Positions 24,676-33,426 of a stretch of DNA of 47,231 nucleotides are shown here, one piece after another. The DNA lies in the NCBI RefSeq assembly GCF_030433855.1, contig NZ_JARUXC010000020.1, forward strand, positions 1-47,231. Direction: 5' to 3'. This DNA comes from Agreia sp. PsM10. GTDB lineage: Bacteria; Actinomycetota; Actinomycetes; Actinomycetales; Microbacteriaceae. Both the position numbers and the translations under genes were made by a program. The notes under the pieces were generated by a model. It was not told where the DNA came from. It made no database searches and was given only the letters and a program-made list of their open reading frames with translations. Within the stretch, counting starts at the first letter, position 1; every line of letters starts with the position of its first letter.

Positions 24676-25079
24676 CAGTCGCGCACGGCCGCGATCGCCT
24701 CGACCTCGACCAGCTGGTCGGGATAGCCGAGCACCGTCACACCGACCAGGGTGCTGGGCGCGTCATGCTCGCCGAAGGCTGCGCGCACGACATCCCACGC
24801 GGTCACCAGATCGGGCTGCCGCGTCGTCGCGACCAGAACGCGCGTCGACAGCACGTCTCCGAGCGTGGCGCCTGCCGCGTCGAGGGCGGCGTGCAGGTTC
24901 TCGACGCACAGCCGCGCCTGAGCGGCGATGTCGCCAGGCGCGGCGACCTGACCGTGGGCATCGAGGGGACACGCGCCCGCCAGAAAGACGAGGCGTGCAT
25001 CGGCCGGGGCGGTCGACGCGTAGGCGTACGGAGCGGTCGGGGCCAGCGAATCGGAACGTATGAGCGAGACGACGGTCAT
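24675..25079 (-). CDS. RidA family protein (imine deaminase-like)
   Basis: A 134-aa YjgF/YER057c/UK114 protein. RidA members hydrolyse reactive enamine/imine intermediates of PLP enzymes. Family features are FLAGACPLDAHGQV, AQARLCVENLHAALDAAGATLGDV and the conserved Arg in STRVLVAT, with VEVEAIAAV at the end. Whether it keeps deaminase activity cannot be judged; the family has several subgroups. It is downstream of lysE on the same strand with a 34-nt gap. Confidence 0.88.
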   Translation of the reverse strand: MTVVSLIRSDSLAPTAPYAYASTAPADARLVFLAGACPLDAHGQVAAPGDIAAQARLCVENLHAALDAAGATLGDVLSTRVLVATTRQPDLVTAWDVVRAAFGEHDAPSTLVGVTVLGYPDQLVEVEAIAAVRD

Positions 25080-25113
25080 TCCGCCAGCCTAACGACGGTG
25101 CCGCGCGGCGAGG

Positions 25114-25743
25114 TCAGAACCCGACGGCCATGCGGATGCCGAGGGCCAGCATGACGACGGCGATCACGGCATCCAGAATGCGCCACGAATTCGGACGCGC
25201 GAAGAACGGGCGGAGGAGGCGGGCGCCGAAGCCGAGTGCGCTGAACCAGAGCAGGCTGCCGGTCATCGCCCCGGCGGCCCACCACCAGCGCTCGTCGGCG
25301 CCCTGTTGATTCGCCACGGATCCGAGGAAGATGATCGTGTCGAGGTAGACATGCGGATTGAGCCAGGTGAGGGCGAGGGTCGTGAGCGCCGCGGTCTTCA
25401 GTGAGATCGACCCGGTCTGCCCAGCGGGCTCGAGGGTCTGCGGTCGGAAGACCCGGCGCGCCGCCATGAGCCCGTAGACGATGAGGAATCCCGAGCCGAG
25501 GACGCGGATCACCACAAGGGCGATCGGCGCCTTCTCGATCACCACGCCGATTCCCAGAACCCCGGCCGCGATGAGCACCGCGTCGGACACTGCGCAGATC
25601 GTCACGATGACGGTGACGATCTTCAGGCGCGCCGCGATTCCGAGCCGCAGCACGTACGCGTTCTGCGCGCCGATGGCGATGATCAGGGCGAGACCCGTGC
25701 CGAGACCGAGGAGTGCGGGCAGAAGGGTCGAGTCGAGGGGCAT
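25114..25743 (-). CDS. lysE: LysE/ArgO family amino-acid exporter
   Basis: A 209-aa protein with six predicted membrane helices. GTGLALIIAIGAQNAYVLRLGI at the N-terminus (quoted in part: IAIGAQNAYVLR) and TWLNPHVYLDTIIFLG are hallmarks of LysE/ArgO exporters for lysine and arginine. The ATG at 25743 was preferred, matching family N-termini, although GAGGA lies directly against it; a GTG seven codons upstream is the alternative. It is divergent from lysG across a 68-bp gap, the arrangement known in Corynebacterium, where LysG with lysine activates lysE. Confidence 0.92.
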   Translation of the reverse strand: MPLDSTLLPALLGLGTGLALIIAIGAQNAYVLRLGIAARLKIVTVIVTICAVSDAVLIAAGVLGIGVVIEKAPIALVVIRVLGSGFLIVYGLMAARRVFRPQTLEPAGQTGSISLKTAALTTLALTWLNPHVYLDTIIFLGSVANQQGADERWWWAAGAMTGSLLWFSALGFGARLLRPFFARPNSWRILDAVIAVVMLALGIRMAVGF

Positions 25744-25811
25744 TCCTCGACCGTACGAGCGCACGCCGGATTCGTACAGCTAATGTTTCTAACTACGGAT
25801 AAGGAGAGCTT

Positions 25812-26726
25812 ATGACGGGGTTCCAGTACGACCACCTTGAGACTCTGCTCGCGCTGGCGGAGGAGGGCACGTTCGATGCGGCGGCCCGTCGGCTGCGTCT
25901 GACCCAATCCGCGGTCTCCCAGCGCATCAAGGCCCTCGAGCAGTCGGCGGGTCAGGTTCTGGTGCAGCGGTACAATCCCGTACTCCCCACCGACGCGGGC
26001 ACCGTGCTCCTGCGACTGGCGAGGCAGGCATCGCTGCTCGACGCCGACGCTCGCAGTGCACTGCACGTCCGTGGCGCCGAGGGCTCCGCGTTCCCGATGG
26101 CGCTCGCCGTCAACGCGGACAGCCTGGCGACCTGGTTCCTCGAGGCCGTCGCCCCGCTGGCCCGATCAGGCGACGTCGTCTTCGACATCCATCGTGAGGA
26201 TCAGGAGCACACGACGTCGTTGCTGCGATCGGGAACGGTGATGGCCGCGGTCACGTCGACCGCCGACGCCGTTCAGGGCTGCTCGGTCGAGCCCCTGGGT
26301 GCGATGCGCTACCGCGCGGTGTGCACCCCGGGATTCCAGTCTGATCATGCGATCGCGTCAGGGGACCGTGCGGCCTTGGCCAGGGTGCCGCGCATCGACT
26401 TCGACAGGCGCGACGACCTGCAGGCGACCATCGTGCGCGGGGTCGGGGACTCCGACGCGGCCGCGATGCAGGCTCGCCACTTCATTCCCACATCGAGCGA
26501 CTTCGCCCGCGCAGTGCTGCTCGGTTTCGGCTGGGGGATGCTGCCCGATCAGCAGTGCAGTGTCGAGCTCGAGACGGGACGGCTGATCGAGATCGCGCCC
26601 GGGCGGTACACCGAGGTGAGGCTGTTCTGGCAGCGGTGGAATCTCACGTCCCCGCTCCTCGACGCGGTCACCGATGCCGTGCGAGCGGGCGCGAGGGCAT
26701 CGTTGCGCGAATTCGGCGGGACCTAG
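25812..26726 (+). CDS. lysG: LysR-type regulator LysG/ArgP
   Basis: A 304-aa regulator. An N-terminal winged helix-turn-helix (about residues 5-64) carries FDAAARRLRLTQSAVSQRIKALE. The effector domain (about 90-295) is of the ArgP/LysG group (AVNADSLATWFLEAV, REDQEHTTSLLRSG). It is expected to bind basic amino acids and activate the divergent exporter. AAGGAG lies six bases before the ATG. The 68-bp gap is AT-richer than its surroundings and should hold the operator. Its 3' end overlaps the convergent methyltransferase by 4 nt. Confidence 0.92.
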   Translation: MTGFQYDHLETLLALAEEGTFDAAARRLRLTQSAVSQRIKALEQSAGQVLVQRYNPVLPTDAGTVLLRLARQASLLDADARSALHVRGAEGSAFPMALAVNADSLATWFLEAVAPLARSGDVVFDIHREDQEHTTSLLRSGTVMAAVTSTADAVQGCSVEPLGAMRYRAVCTPGFQSDHAIASGDRAALARVPRIDFDRRDDLQATIVRGVGDSDAAAMQARHFIPTSSDFARAVLLGFGWGMLPDQQCSVELETGRLIEIAPGRYTEVRLFWQRWNLTSPLLDAVTDAVRAGARASLREFGGT

Positions 26727-27514
26727 CCGGGTCCCGTCGACAGCACGATCGACGTGTCGTACTCCTCGGAGTACTCGACCCGGCTCACGAGCCCCGCGCT
26801 CTCGAAGAGCAGCGCTGACTCCGGCGCCTGGTCCTCGCTCGCCTCGACGAGAACCCGGCCGCCGGGCGCCAGCCACTCGCGCGCCTGAGCCGCGACGAGT
26901 CGCTGCACATCGAGGCCGTCCCCGCCTCCGTCGAGCGCGAGTCGAGCCTCGAAGAGCCGGGCCTCCGGAGGCATCGATCCGATCGCGTGCGTCGGAACAT
27001 AGGGGGTGTTGCACACGAGCACATCGACGCGGCTGCGGAGGTCGTCGGGCAGGGGCTCGAACAGGTCGCCGCAGACGACCAGGGCAGCTGAGGGGAGATT
27101 GCGTCGTGCGGTGGCCACGGCCGCAGAATCGATGTCGGCCGCGTAGAGCTGGGAGCCCGGCACGGCAGAACCGATCGCCAGCGCCAGAGCGCCCGACCCG
27201 CAGCACAGGTCGAGAATCACCGGATGCTCGTGCTCGCGTGCGAGGTCGATGGCGCGCGACACGAGGAACTCGGTTCGGCGTCGGGGCACGAAGACCCCAT
27301 CGTCGACGAGAACCCGGATACCGGCGAACTCGGCCCAGCCCAGCACGTGCTCCAGCGGAACCCCAGACACTCGTCTGGCCAGAAGGGCGTCGAGGGCGGT
27401 CGCATCCGGTGCCGCGTCGAGGAGCAGGCGCGCCTCGTCTTCGGCGAACACGCATCCGGCCGCGCGCAGGGCGAGCACGGTGCCGTCGAAGTCCAGCGGG
27501 CGGTCGGAGTCCAT
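26723..27514 (-). CDS. Putative protein N5-glutamine methyltransferase (HemK/PrmC-like)
   Basis: A 263-aa SAM-dependent methyltransferase. An N-terminal helical part (about 1-70, GVPLEHVLGWAEF) precedes a Rossmann domain with ILDLCCGSGALALAIG and the catalytic segment VLVCNTPYVPTHAIGSMPPEAR. PrmC uses NPPY to methylate the GGQ glutamine of release factors. Here the motif reads NTPY, a variant common in an actinobacterial paralogue group, so the substrate may differ. The ATG at 27514 was chosen over a GTG one codon upstream. Confidence 0.82.
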   Translation of the reverse strand: MDSDRPLDFDGTVLALRAAGCVFAEDEARLLLDAAPDATALDALLARRVSGVPLEHVLGWAEFAGIRVLVDDGVFVPRRRTEFLVSRAIDLAREHEHPVILDLCCGSGALALAIGSAVPGSQLYAADIDSAAVATARRNLPSAALVVCGDLFEPLPDDLRSRVDVLVCNTPYVPTHAIGSMPPEARLFEARLALDGGGDGLDVQRLVAAQAREWLAPGGRVLVEASEDQAPESALLFESAGLVSRVEYSEEYDTSIVLSTGPG

Positions 27515-27573
27515 CACACGATTATGACCGTCGGTGCACGGGGAGCACCCGGCAATGTGCGAGACAATAGGGT

Positions 27574-27966
27574 GTGGCTCTTCCCGACGACTCGACTTCT
27601 CCCGCTTCCGCCTCCTCGACCCATGACGTGGTGGTGCGGCGCTCGCCGCGGTACGTGCGTTTCATCGTGGTGGGAGCCGTCGTGGCCATCCTCGCCACTC
27701 TGGTTCTGACGTTCGTGTTCCCCGAGCAGCCCAACTACTCGCGGGCACAGGTCTTCGGCTTCGTCGGGATCATCCTCGTGACGGTGTTCGTCGGGCTCGC
27801 CGCCGCCATCGCCGTGGTCGTCGACCGCCTCTCGAGCAGGCGCGCCCGAACGATCGTCATGACCACCAGCGAACGGGTCGAGGCGCCTGTCGACCAGAAC
27901 GCTGCCGTCGACCAGAAAGCTCCTGTTGACCAGAACGCTCCTGTCGAGGAGACTCGCGAGGACTAA
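27574..27966 (+). CDS. Small two-helix membrane protein with VDQNAP tail repeats
   Basis: 130 aa. There is a Ser-rich N-terminal tail and two membrane helices (about 29-49 and 62-84). The cytosolic tail holds three copies of a six-residue unit (PVDQNA, AVDQKA, PVDQNA) encoded by 18-bp DNA repeats. The start is GTG with only a weak AGGG nearby. I do not recognise a function. It overlaps the convergent DUF3073 stop by 4 nt. The tail repeats look like recent slippage and probably vary between strains. Confidence 0.7.
   Translation: MALPDDSTSPASASSTHDVVVRRSPRYVRFIVVGAVVAILATLVLTFVFPEQPNYSRAQVFGFVGIILVTVFVGLAAAIAVVVDRLSSRRARTIVMTTSERVEAPVDQNAAVDQKAPVDQNAPVEETRED
27886..27951 (+). repeat. 18-bp in-frame tandem repeat
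   Basis: Three full copies and one partial copy of cctgtcgaccagaacgct, in frame with the 130-aa membrane protein. Copies differ by 0-3 bases. Confidence 0.85.
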
Positions 27967-28196
27967 GCGCGCTTCTGCTGCCGCTCGTCGGAGTCGAGGA
28001 GTTCGGGATTCACGATGATGACGTCGTCTGTGTCGGACTCGTCGTCGTCCTCGTCGATCCACTTGGAGTAGTCGGGCTCACCGTCGGAGGGGTGGCTCAA
28101 TTCGCGCTCGAGCGCGGAGTAGTTGGTGTCGGGACTGAAGTACTTCAGCTCGCGAGCAACCTTGGTGTGCTTAGCTTTTTGACGGCCGCGCCCCAT
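27963..28196 (-). CDS. DUF3073 family protein
   Basis: A 77-aa actinobacterial protein of unknown function. It starts MGRGRQKAKHTKVARELKY, with basic residues early and an acidic stretch later (DEDDDESDTDD), as in the family. The start at 28196 has AGGGGG about eight bases upstream; an ORF start five codons earlier is unlikely. The gene is usually next to purM in actinobacteria, but here it is separated from it by 8 kb. Confidence 0.88.
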   Translation of the reverse strand: MGRGRQKAKHTKVARELKYFSPDTNYSALERELSHPSDGEPDYSKWIDEDDDESDTDDVIIVNPELLDSDERQQKRA

Positions 28197-28281
28197 GCGA
28201 GACCCCCTCACCTTTCGGGCCGGGGGATGAGAACGCCACCCGGGAGTCGAATAACTTACAAAACTTGCGTCAGTTTAGCAC

Positions 28282-30312
28282 CTACTGCTGCTGCGCCTTC
28301 GCGTGTCGCCGTTCCTGCCGCGGCGTGCGAGCGACCGGTCGCACCGGCTCGCCGCGACGTTCCGATCCGGGCAGCGGGCGCGACCTGCGCCCGTAGATGA
28401 CCTCGGAGGAGTCGAGAAGCCAGGGAACAAGGGCGATCGTGACGCCGTGCACCAGCATCAGGCGCTTGCGGATGCGGCGCGCCTTGTGGTTGTGCAGGAG
28501 CGTCTCCCACCAGTGGCCGACGATGTAGATGGGCGTGTAGACGGTCACGACCTCGGAGCCGTGCAGGGCGCGTCGCTTCTCGATGTACTGGCAGAGCGGC
28601 TCGGCCACGTCCCGGTAGGGCGAGACGATGATCTTGAGGGGAACGGAGATGTTCATCTCCCTCCAGGCCTTTTCGAGGGCATTCGTCGACTCGTCGTCGA
28701 TCGAGAGGTGAACGGCCTCGATGCTGTCGTGCTGAGCCGCGATCGCATAGTCGAGCGCCTTGAGCACCGGCTTCTGCATGCGGCCGACGAGAACGATGGC
28801 GTGGTCGCCTTCGGAGCCGAAGGTCGTGGTCGCGTCGACCTCGATCTCCTTGTTCACGTCGCGGTAGTAGCGGTTGACGCCCAGCATCAGCGTGTAGAGC
28901 ACGGGCATGATCGCGAACACGAGCCAGGCTCCGTGGGTGAACTTCGTGATGGTCACGACGATGAGCACCACAGCGGTGAGGAACGCACCGAACGCGTTGA
29001 TGGCCAGGCCGCGCCAGACGGCGCCGCGGTTCGAGCATCCGGCCTTGAGCATGCCCCACCAGTGCTTGACCATGCCCGTCTGCCCGAGCGTGAACGAGAC
29101 GAAGACGCCGATGATGTACAGCTGGATCAACTGGGTGAGGCTGGCCTGGTAGACCACGAGGATGAGCGTCGCGAACAGGCCCAGAATGAGCACGCCGTTC
29201 GAGAAGACGAGCCGGTCGCCGCGGGTGAGCAGCGACTTCGGGGCGTAGGAGTCCTTGGCGAGCACCGACCCGAGCAGGGGAAAACCGTTGAACGCCGTGT
29301 TGGCCGCGAGCAGCAGCACCGCGGCGGTGGCGGCCTGGATGACGTAGAACAGCACCGAGTTGTTGCCGAAGACGGCCGAGGCGATCTGCGCGATCAGGCT
29401 GCGTTGCGGCTGGCCTTCGCAGTTCTCGAAGCCGATGAGATGGCACGCGTTCTCGGCGTAGTGCACGCGTGCGATCAGGGCGAGAGCGACGAGGCCCGCG
29501 AACAGCACGATCGCGATGGTGCCCATGAGCACCAGCGTGCGCTGGGCGTTCCTGACCTTGGGGGTGCGGAACGCGGGCACGCCGTTCGAGATCGCCTCGA
29601 CGCCGGTGAGGGCGCTGCAGCCGCTCGAGAACGCGCGGAGGAGAAGCAGGATGACGGCGGCCTGGGTGAGTCCCTCGGCCTTCACGCCGTAGTCGGCCGA
29701 TTCGGCGACGGGGGCGTGGCCGAGCACAGCCTGACCGAGGCCCACGATGATCATCAGCGCGACGCTGCCGACGAACAGGTAGGTGGGGATGGCGAACGCC
29801 TTGCTCGACTCGGCGACGCCACGCAGGTTGACGGCGGCCAGCACGATCACGAAGAAGACGGCGATCTCGACGCGGTAGGCGTTGAGGAACGGCAGGGCCG
29901 AGATGATGTTGTCGACTCCCGACGCCACCGACACGGCGACGGTCAGCACGTAGTCGACGAGCAGCGCCGACGCGACGACGAGCCCGGCCTTCTCTCCGAG
30001 GTTCTTGTGGGCGACCTCGTAGTCTCCGCCGCCCGAGGGGTAGGCCTTGACCAGCTGGCGATACGACGCCACGACCACCACGAGCAGCAGCACGACGGCG
30101 GCGGCGACCCAGGGCGCGAAGCTCAAGAAGGCGAGACCGCCGATGAGCAGGATCATCAGGAGTTCCTGCGGCGCGTACGCCACGGAGGAGAGCGGGTCGC
30201 TGGCGAAGATCGGAAGGGCGAGCCGCTTCGGGAGGAGCTGTCCTTCGAGTTTGTCGGTCGGGAGGGGTTCGCCGATAAACCAGCGTTTGGCCGACTTGAC
30301 TTCGTTAGTCAC
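28282..30312 (-). CDS. APC-superfamily potassium importer, KimA-like
   Basis: A protein of about 676 aa. A core of about twelve membrane helices carries FASDPLSSVAYAPQELL and YPSGGGDYEVAHKNLG. A cytosolic C-terminal domain (about 480-625) carries AIVLVGRMQKPVLKALDYA and ends in a basic tail. This layout matches KimA/YdaO-type K+/H+ symporters of the APC superfamily; potassium is inferred from the family. The ORF can start at a GTG at 30324, but a TTGACA-16-TAGTGT promoter places transcription start close to the GTG at 30312, so leaderless translation from there is preferred. There is no room for a cyclic-di-AMP (ydaO) riboswitch in the 97-nt gap upstream. Confidence 0.85.
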   Translation of the reverse strand: MTNEVKSAKRWFIGEPLPTDKLEGQLLPKRLALPIFASDPLSSVAYAPQELLMILLIGGLAFLSFAPWVAAAVVLLLVVVVASYRQLVKAYPSGGGDYEVAHKNLGEKAGLVVASALLVDYVLTVAVSVASGVDNIISALPFLNAYRVEIAVFFVIVLAAVNLRGVAESSKAFAIPTYLFVGSVALMIIVGLGQAVLGHAPVAESADYGVKAEGLTQAAVILLLLRAFSSGCSALTGVEAISNGVPAFRTPKVRNAQRTLVLMGTIAIVLFAGLVALALIARVHYAENACHLIGFENCEGQPQRSLIAQIASAVFGNNSVLFYVIQAATAAVLLLAANTAFNGFPLLGSVLAKDSYAPKSLLTRGDRLVFSNGVLILGLFATLILVVYQASLTQLIQLYIIGVFVSFTLGQTGMVKHWWGMLKAGCSNRGAVWRGLAINAFGAFLTAVVLIVVTITKFTHGAWLVFAIMPVLYTLMLGVNRYYRDVNKEIEVDATTTFGSEGDHAIVLVGRMQKPVLKALDYAIAAQHDSIEAVHLSIDDESTNALEKAWREMNISVPLKIIVSPYRDVAEPLCQYIEKRRALHGSEVVTVYTPIYIVGHWWETLLHNHKARRIRKRLMLVHGVTIALVPWLLDSSEVIYGRRSRPLPGSERRGEPVRPVARTPRQERRHAKAQQQ

Positions 30313-30320
30313 GAGTGAGA

Positions 30321-30348
30321 ACACTACTCCGCGCGATCATCATGTCAA
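30321..30348 (-). promoter_or_regulatory. Sigma-70-type promoter of the KimA-like gene
   Basis: On the minus strand, TTGACA (30348-30343), a 16-bp spacer and TAGTGT (30326-30321) are seen. The expected start of transcription falls at about 30314-30312, on or next to the GTG at 30312. Confidence 0.6.
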
Positions 30349-30421
30349 TGCGCTTGAGACGGCGCTCGGGTCACGATTCACTACGGCGAAAGGCCCTGGA
30401 TGCCGGGGCCCGGCAGCGACG

Positions 30422-31498
30422 TCATCGCTCGGCCCTGTAGGCGGCTCGCACCGCCAGGGCCGCGCGAGCCTGGTCGAGCAGCGGATCATAGAAGGACGCC
30501 CTGTACGCCGCCGCCGTCGAGACCGAGACGAGGAAGTTGAGCGAGGAGACGCAGCTCAGGAAGACCGCCCTCTTGAGCATGCCGCTGCGCACGGGAAGTT
30601 CGATGCCGAGCACCTCGGCATTGCCGGCGTTCGCGCCGAGCCAGAGATTCAGTACCTCGTCGCTGAAGGCGAGGCGGCCGAGAACGACCAGGAAGACGCA
30701 GACGAGTGCGGCGAAGATGGCGACCTGGAACGCCTGGGCCAGCACCATGACGACGGCGAGATTGAATCGCTCGAGTCGACTCAGCGCTGGTCCCTGCGCC
30801 TCGTCGCCGCCGTCGAGCGTCGATAGCTCACGCCGCATGATCGGAACGGTGAAGAGGAGCCCGAGCACGAGGAAGAACACGGCGACGCCGAGCAGCCGCG
30901 ATGCGCTCATGCTGCCGGTCACCTCCCAGAGTGCGCGGGCGAAGTAGGCGAACACCACCACGAGCATGAGGATGGGCAGGGCGCGCGTCGCGAGCTGCCC
31001 CAGGGCCCCGAACTGACGCAGGGCGGCGCGCAGGGCCCACGAGAGGAGAGCGCCGACGCCCAGCCAGGTCGCCGCGAGGGCGGCGACCACGACGGCCGTG
31101 TTCTGCGCGACCGAGACGAGAGGGTTCTCGTGTGCGACGAGACCGAACCAGAGCGGATCGACCACGAGGTAGAGGCCCAGCGCGACCAGTGCAACGGGGG
31201 TCTTCGCTCCCGTGCGCGAGCGCAGCACTCGAGCGGTCACCAGGGCGAGCAACGACGGAACGACGGGAACCGCGACGACGAGGGCCAGCGCCACGAGGGC
31301 GTATCCCCAGTCACTCGCCGACGCGGTTTCCGGGTCGATGTCGACCTCCAGCACCAGCGAGCTGAGCACGTCGACCGCCACGGCGAAGACGAGAAACGGG
31401 GCGGTGCGGGGCAGGAGATGCCGCGCCCGGGCATCCGGTCTCACGAAATACGGCAGACCGTGCAGCCGCAGCCAGTGCTCGGTGTCGCGGTCCGCCAT
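30422..31498 (-). CDS. Integral membrane protein, unknown function
   Basis: 358 aa. A short cytosolic N-terminus (HWLRLHGLPYFVRPDARARHLLPR) is followed by about eight to nine membrane helices and a basic C-terminus. The N-terminus is quoted here as HGLPYFVRPDARARHLLP to mark the conserved-looking part. The loop between helices 6 and 7 carries LSTLDGGDEAQGPALSRLERF. No transporter or enzyme motif was recognised. The ATG at 31498 follows GGGAGGGG; an ATG four codons earlier overlaps that site. It is divergent from glyQS with a 71-nt gap. Confidence 0.75.
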   Translation of the reverse strand: MADRDTEHWLRLHGLPYFVRPDARARHLLPRTAPFLVFAVAVDVLSSLVLEVDIDPETASASDWGYALVALALVVAVPVVPSLLALVTARVLRSRTGAKTPVALVALGLYLVVDPLWFGLVAHENPLVSVAQNTAVVVAALAATWLGVGALLSWALRAALRQFGALGQLATRALPILMLVVVFAYFARALWEVTGSMSASRLLGVAVFFLVLGLLFTVPIMRRELSTLDGGDEAQGPALSRLERFNLAVVMVLAQAFQVAIFAALVCVFLVVLGRLAFSDEVLNLWLGANAGNAEVLGIELPVRSGMLKRAVFLSCVSSLNFLVSVSTAAAYRASFYDPLLDQARAALAVRAAYRAER

Positions 31499-31569
31499 GG
31501 CCCCTCCCATAAGATTGTGGCTTATCCACCCGCTGGCAGCCGGCCGGTGGGCGACTTACGGAAGCCGTT

Positions 31570-32952
31570 ATGCCCACATCTCCTCTTGATTCTGTCATTG
31601 CCCTCGCCAAGCGCCGAGGATTCGTCTTTCCGACCGGAGAGATCTATGGCGGCACGCGCAGTGCCTGGGACTACGGGCCGCTGGGCGTCGAGCTCAAAGA
31701 GAACATCAAGCGGCAGTGGTGGAAGTTCATGGTGCAGAGCCGTGACAACGTCGTCGGCCTCGACTCGGCCGTGATCCTTCCGCGCCAGGTCTGGGAGGCC
31801 TCCGGCCACGTCGAGGTCTTCAACGACCCGATGGTCGAGTCGCTCGCGACCAACAAGCGCTACCGCGCCGACCACCTGCTCGAGGCCTACGAGGCCAAGC
31901 ACGGGCATCCGCCGGTCAACGGCCTCGCCGACGTGCGCGACCCCGACACCGGAAACGTCGGCCAGTGGTCGGAGGTCAAGAAGTTCTCGGGAATGCTGAA
32001 GACCACCCTCGGCGTGCTCGAGGACGAGAGCGGCATGGCGTATCTGCGGCCCGAGACGGCGCAGGGCATCTTCGTCGACTTCGCCACCGTTCTGAACACG
32101 TCGAGGCAGAAGCCGCCCTTCGGTATCGCCCAGGTCGGCAAGGCGTTCCGCAACGAGATCACCCCCGGAAACTTCATCTTCCGCACCCGCGAGTTCGAGC
32201 AGATGGAGATGGAGTACTTCGTGCAGCCCGGCACCGACGAGGAGGCGCACCAGTACTGGATCGACCAGAGCTGGGAGTGGTTCGTCGGCCTCGGAATCAA
32301 TCCCGAGAACATCCGGCAGTTCGAGCACCCGCAGGAGAAGCTGTCGCACTACTCGAAGCGCACCGTCGACATCGAGTACCGCTTCCAGTTCCCGGGCAGC
32401 CAGTGGGGTGAGCTCATGGGTGTCGCCAACCGCACCGACTTCGACCTCAAGACGCACTCCGAGGCATCCGGAACCGACCTGTCGTACTTCGACCAGACGT
32501 CGAACGAGCGGTGGATCCCCTACGTGATCGAGCCGTCGTTCGGTCTGACCCGAGCGCTCATGGCCTTCCTGGTCGACTCGTACCACGAAGACGAGGCCCC
32601 GAACTCGAAGGGCGGCGTCGACAAGCGCACGGTGCTCAAGCTCGACCCGCGCATCGCGCCCGTCAAGGCCGCCGTGCTGCCGCTGTCGCGCAACGAGGCC
32701 CTCTCGCCGCTCGCCCGCAAGGTGGCGCAGGACCTCCGCCAGAGCTGGAACGTCGACTTCGACGACGCCGGGGCCATCGGTCGTCGCTACCGTCGTCAAG
32801 ACGAGATCGGCACGCCGTTCGCGATCACGGTCGACTTCGAGTCGCTCGAGGACAACGCCGTGACCGTGCGCGAGCGCGACTCCATGGCGCAGGAGCGCGT
32901 GTCGCTCGACCGCCTGCAGGCCTACCTGGCCGAGAGGCTCATCGGCGCCTAG
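31570..32952 (+). CDS. glyQS: Glycyl-tRNA synthetase (single-chain alpha2 type)
   Basis: A 460-aa class II synthetase that charges tRNA-Gly. Class and family signatures: [22 protein letters not shown] at the start (in part [17 protein letters not shown]), [12 protein letters not shown] and [33 protein letters not shown], and motif 3 in [12 protein letters not shown]. An anticodon-binding domain forms the last about 110 residues. GGAAG lies five bases before the ATG. The gap upstream (71 nt) is too short for a T-box. Confidence 0.96.
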   Translation: MPTSPLDSVIALAKRRGFVFPTGEIYGGTRSAWDYGPLGVELKENIKRQWWKFMVQSRDNVVGLDSAVILPRQVWEASGHVEVFNDPMVESLATNKRYRADHLLEAYEAKHGHPPVNGLADVRDPDTGNVGQWSEVKKFSGMLKTTLGVLEDESGMAYLRPETAQGIFVDFATVLNTSRQKPPFGIAQVGKAFRNEITPGNFIFRTREFEQMEMEYFVQPGTDEEAHQYWIDQSWEWFVGLGINPENIRQFEHPQEKLSHYSKRTVDIEYRFQFPGSQWGELMGVANRTDFDLKTHSEASGTDLSYFDQTSNERWIPYVIEPSFGLTRALMAFLVDSYHEDEAPNSKGGVDKRTVLKLDPRIAPVKAAVLPLSRNEALSPLARKVAQDLRQSWNVDFDDAGAIGRRYRRQDEIGTPFAITVDFESLEDNAVTVRERDSMAQERVSLDRLQAYLAERLIGA

Positions 32953-33091
32953 CCGGATGTGATCTCCTAGGACACGTGCCCCACCCATTGCGCTGATCGA
33001 GTAGCCGCGCGAGGAACGAGTCGGCGGATCGAAATCCGCTCACGGGTGGCCTCGATCCGGCCGCTCGCGCTGATGCGCTGGTCGCGTGGCG

Positions 33092-33155
33092 CACTGAAGT
33101 GCGGAAAGAGGCCGCTTCGTCAACGGATGACGCGGCCACTTTCCGCACTTCAGTG
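33092..33155. repeat. 24-bp inverted repeat, strong hairpin
   Basis: Arms 33092-33115 and 33132-33155 are complementary at 23 of 24 positions. The 16-nt loop can itself pair (cgtca with tgacg). There is no T run on either side. The arms contain cactgaagtgcggaaag. It is not a terminator of typical form and may be the core of a mobile palindrome. Confidence 0.85.
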
Positions 33156-33337
33156 AGGCTGTGGCCTCTCTGGGCCGGGCAGCCACGGGGGCGTCGGCAT
33201 CGTGGGCCGCGTTTCTTAGGAGATCACCCACCGCCCTCTCGTTCCCTGAGCTTGTCGAAGGGAACGGGCGGCCGTCCAGCCTGTCTGCGCTGTCGAGTAG
33301 GCCGCCTGCGGCCGCATCGGGGCCACCATCGGCGTGA

Positions 33338-33426
33338 TCTCGATACGCCGGCTCGTTCCTCGCGCGGCTACTCGATCGGCGCATTCCGCGCCGGTCGAGT
33401 AGCGAGGAACGAACCGACTATCGAGA
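33338..33426. repeat. Imperfect large palindrome of the dispersed 'ctcgatacgc' family
   Basis: The left arm tctcgatacgccggctcgtt, extended by cctcgcgcggctactcgatcggcgc, is answered by gcgccggtcgagtag with cgaggaacgaaccgactatcgaga, with a few mismatches. Single arms of the same family occur at 81-155 and about 32995. The paired form would fold into a hairpin of about 38 bp. Confidence 0.75.

Noticed and set aside
28303-30318. 671-aa plus-strand ORF opposite the KimA-like gene
   Set aside because: Composition is typical of antisense reading of membrane helices (Arg, Glu, His, Asp-rich) with no recognisable domain.
30325-30421. ydaO (cyclic-di-AMP) riboswitch before the KimA-like gene
   Set aside because: The gap is 97 nt and the likely promoter lies at the gene start, so there is no room for it.
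31499-31569. T-box upstream of glyQS
   Set aside because: Only 71 nt between divergent genes and no specifier-loop or terminator structure seen.
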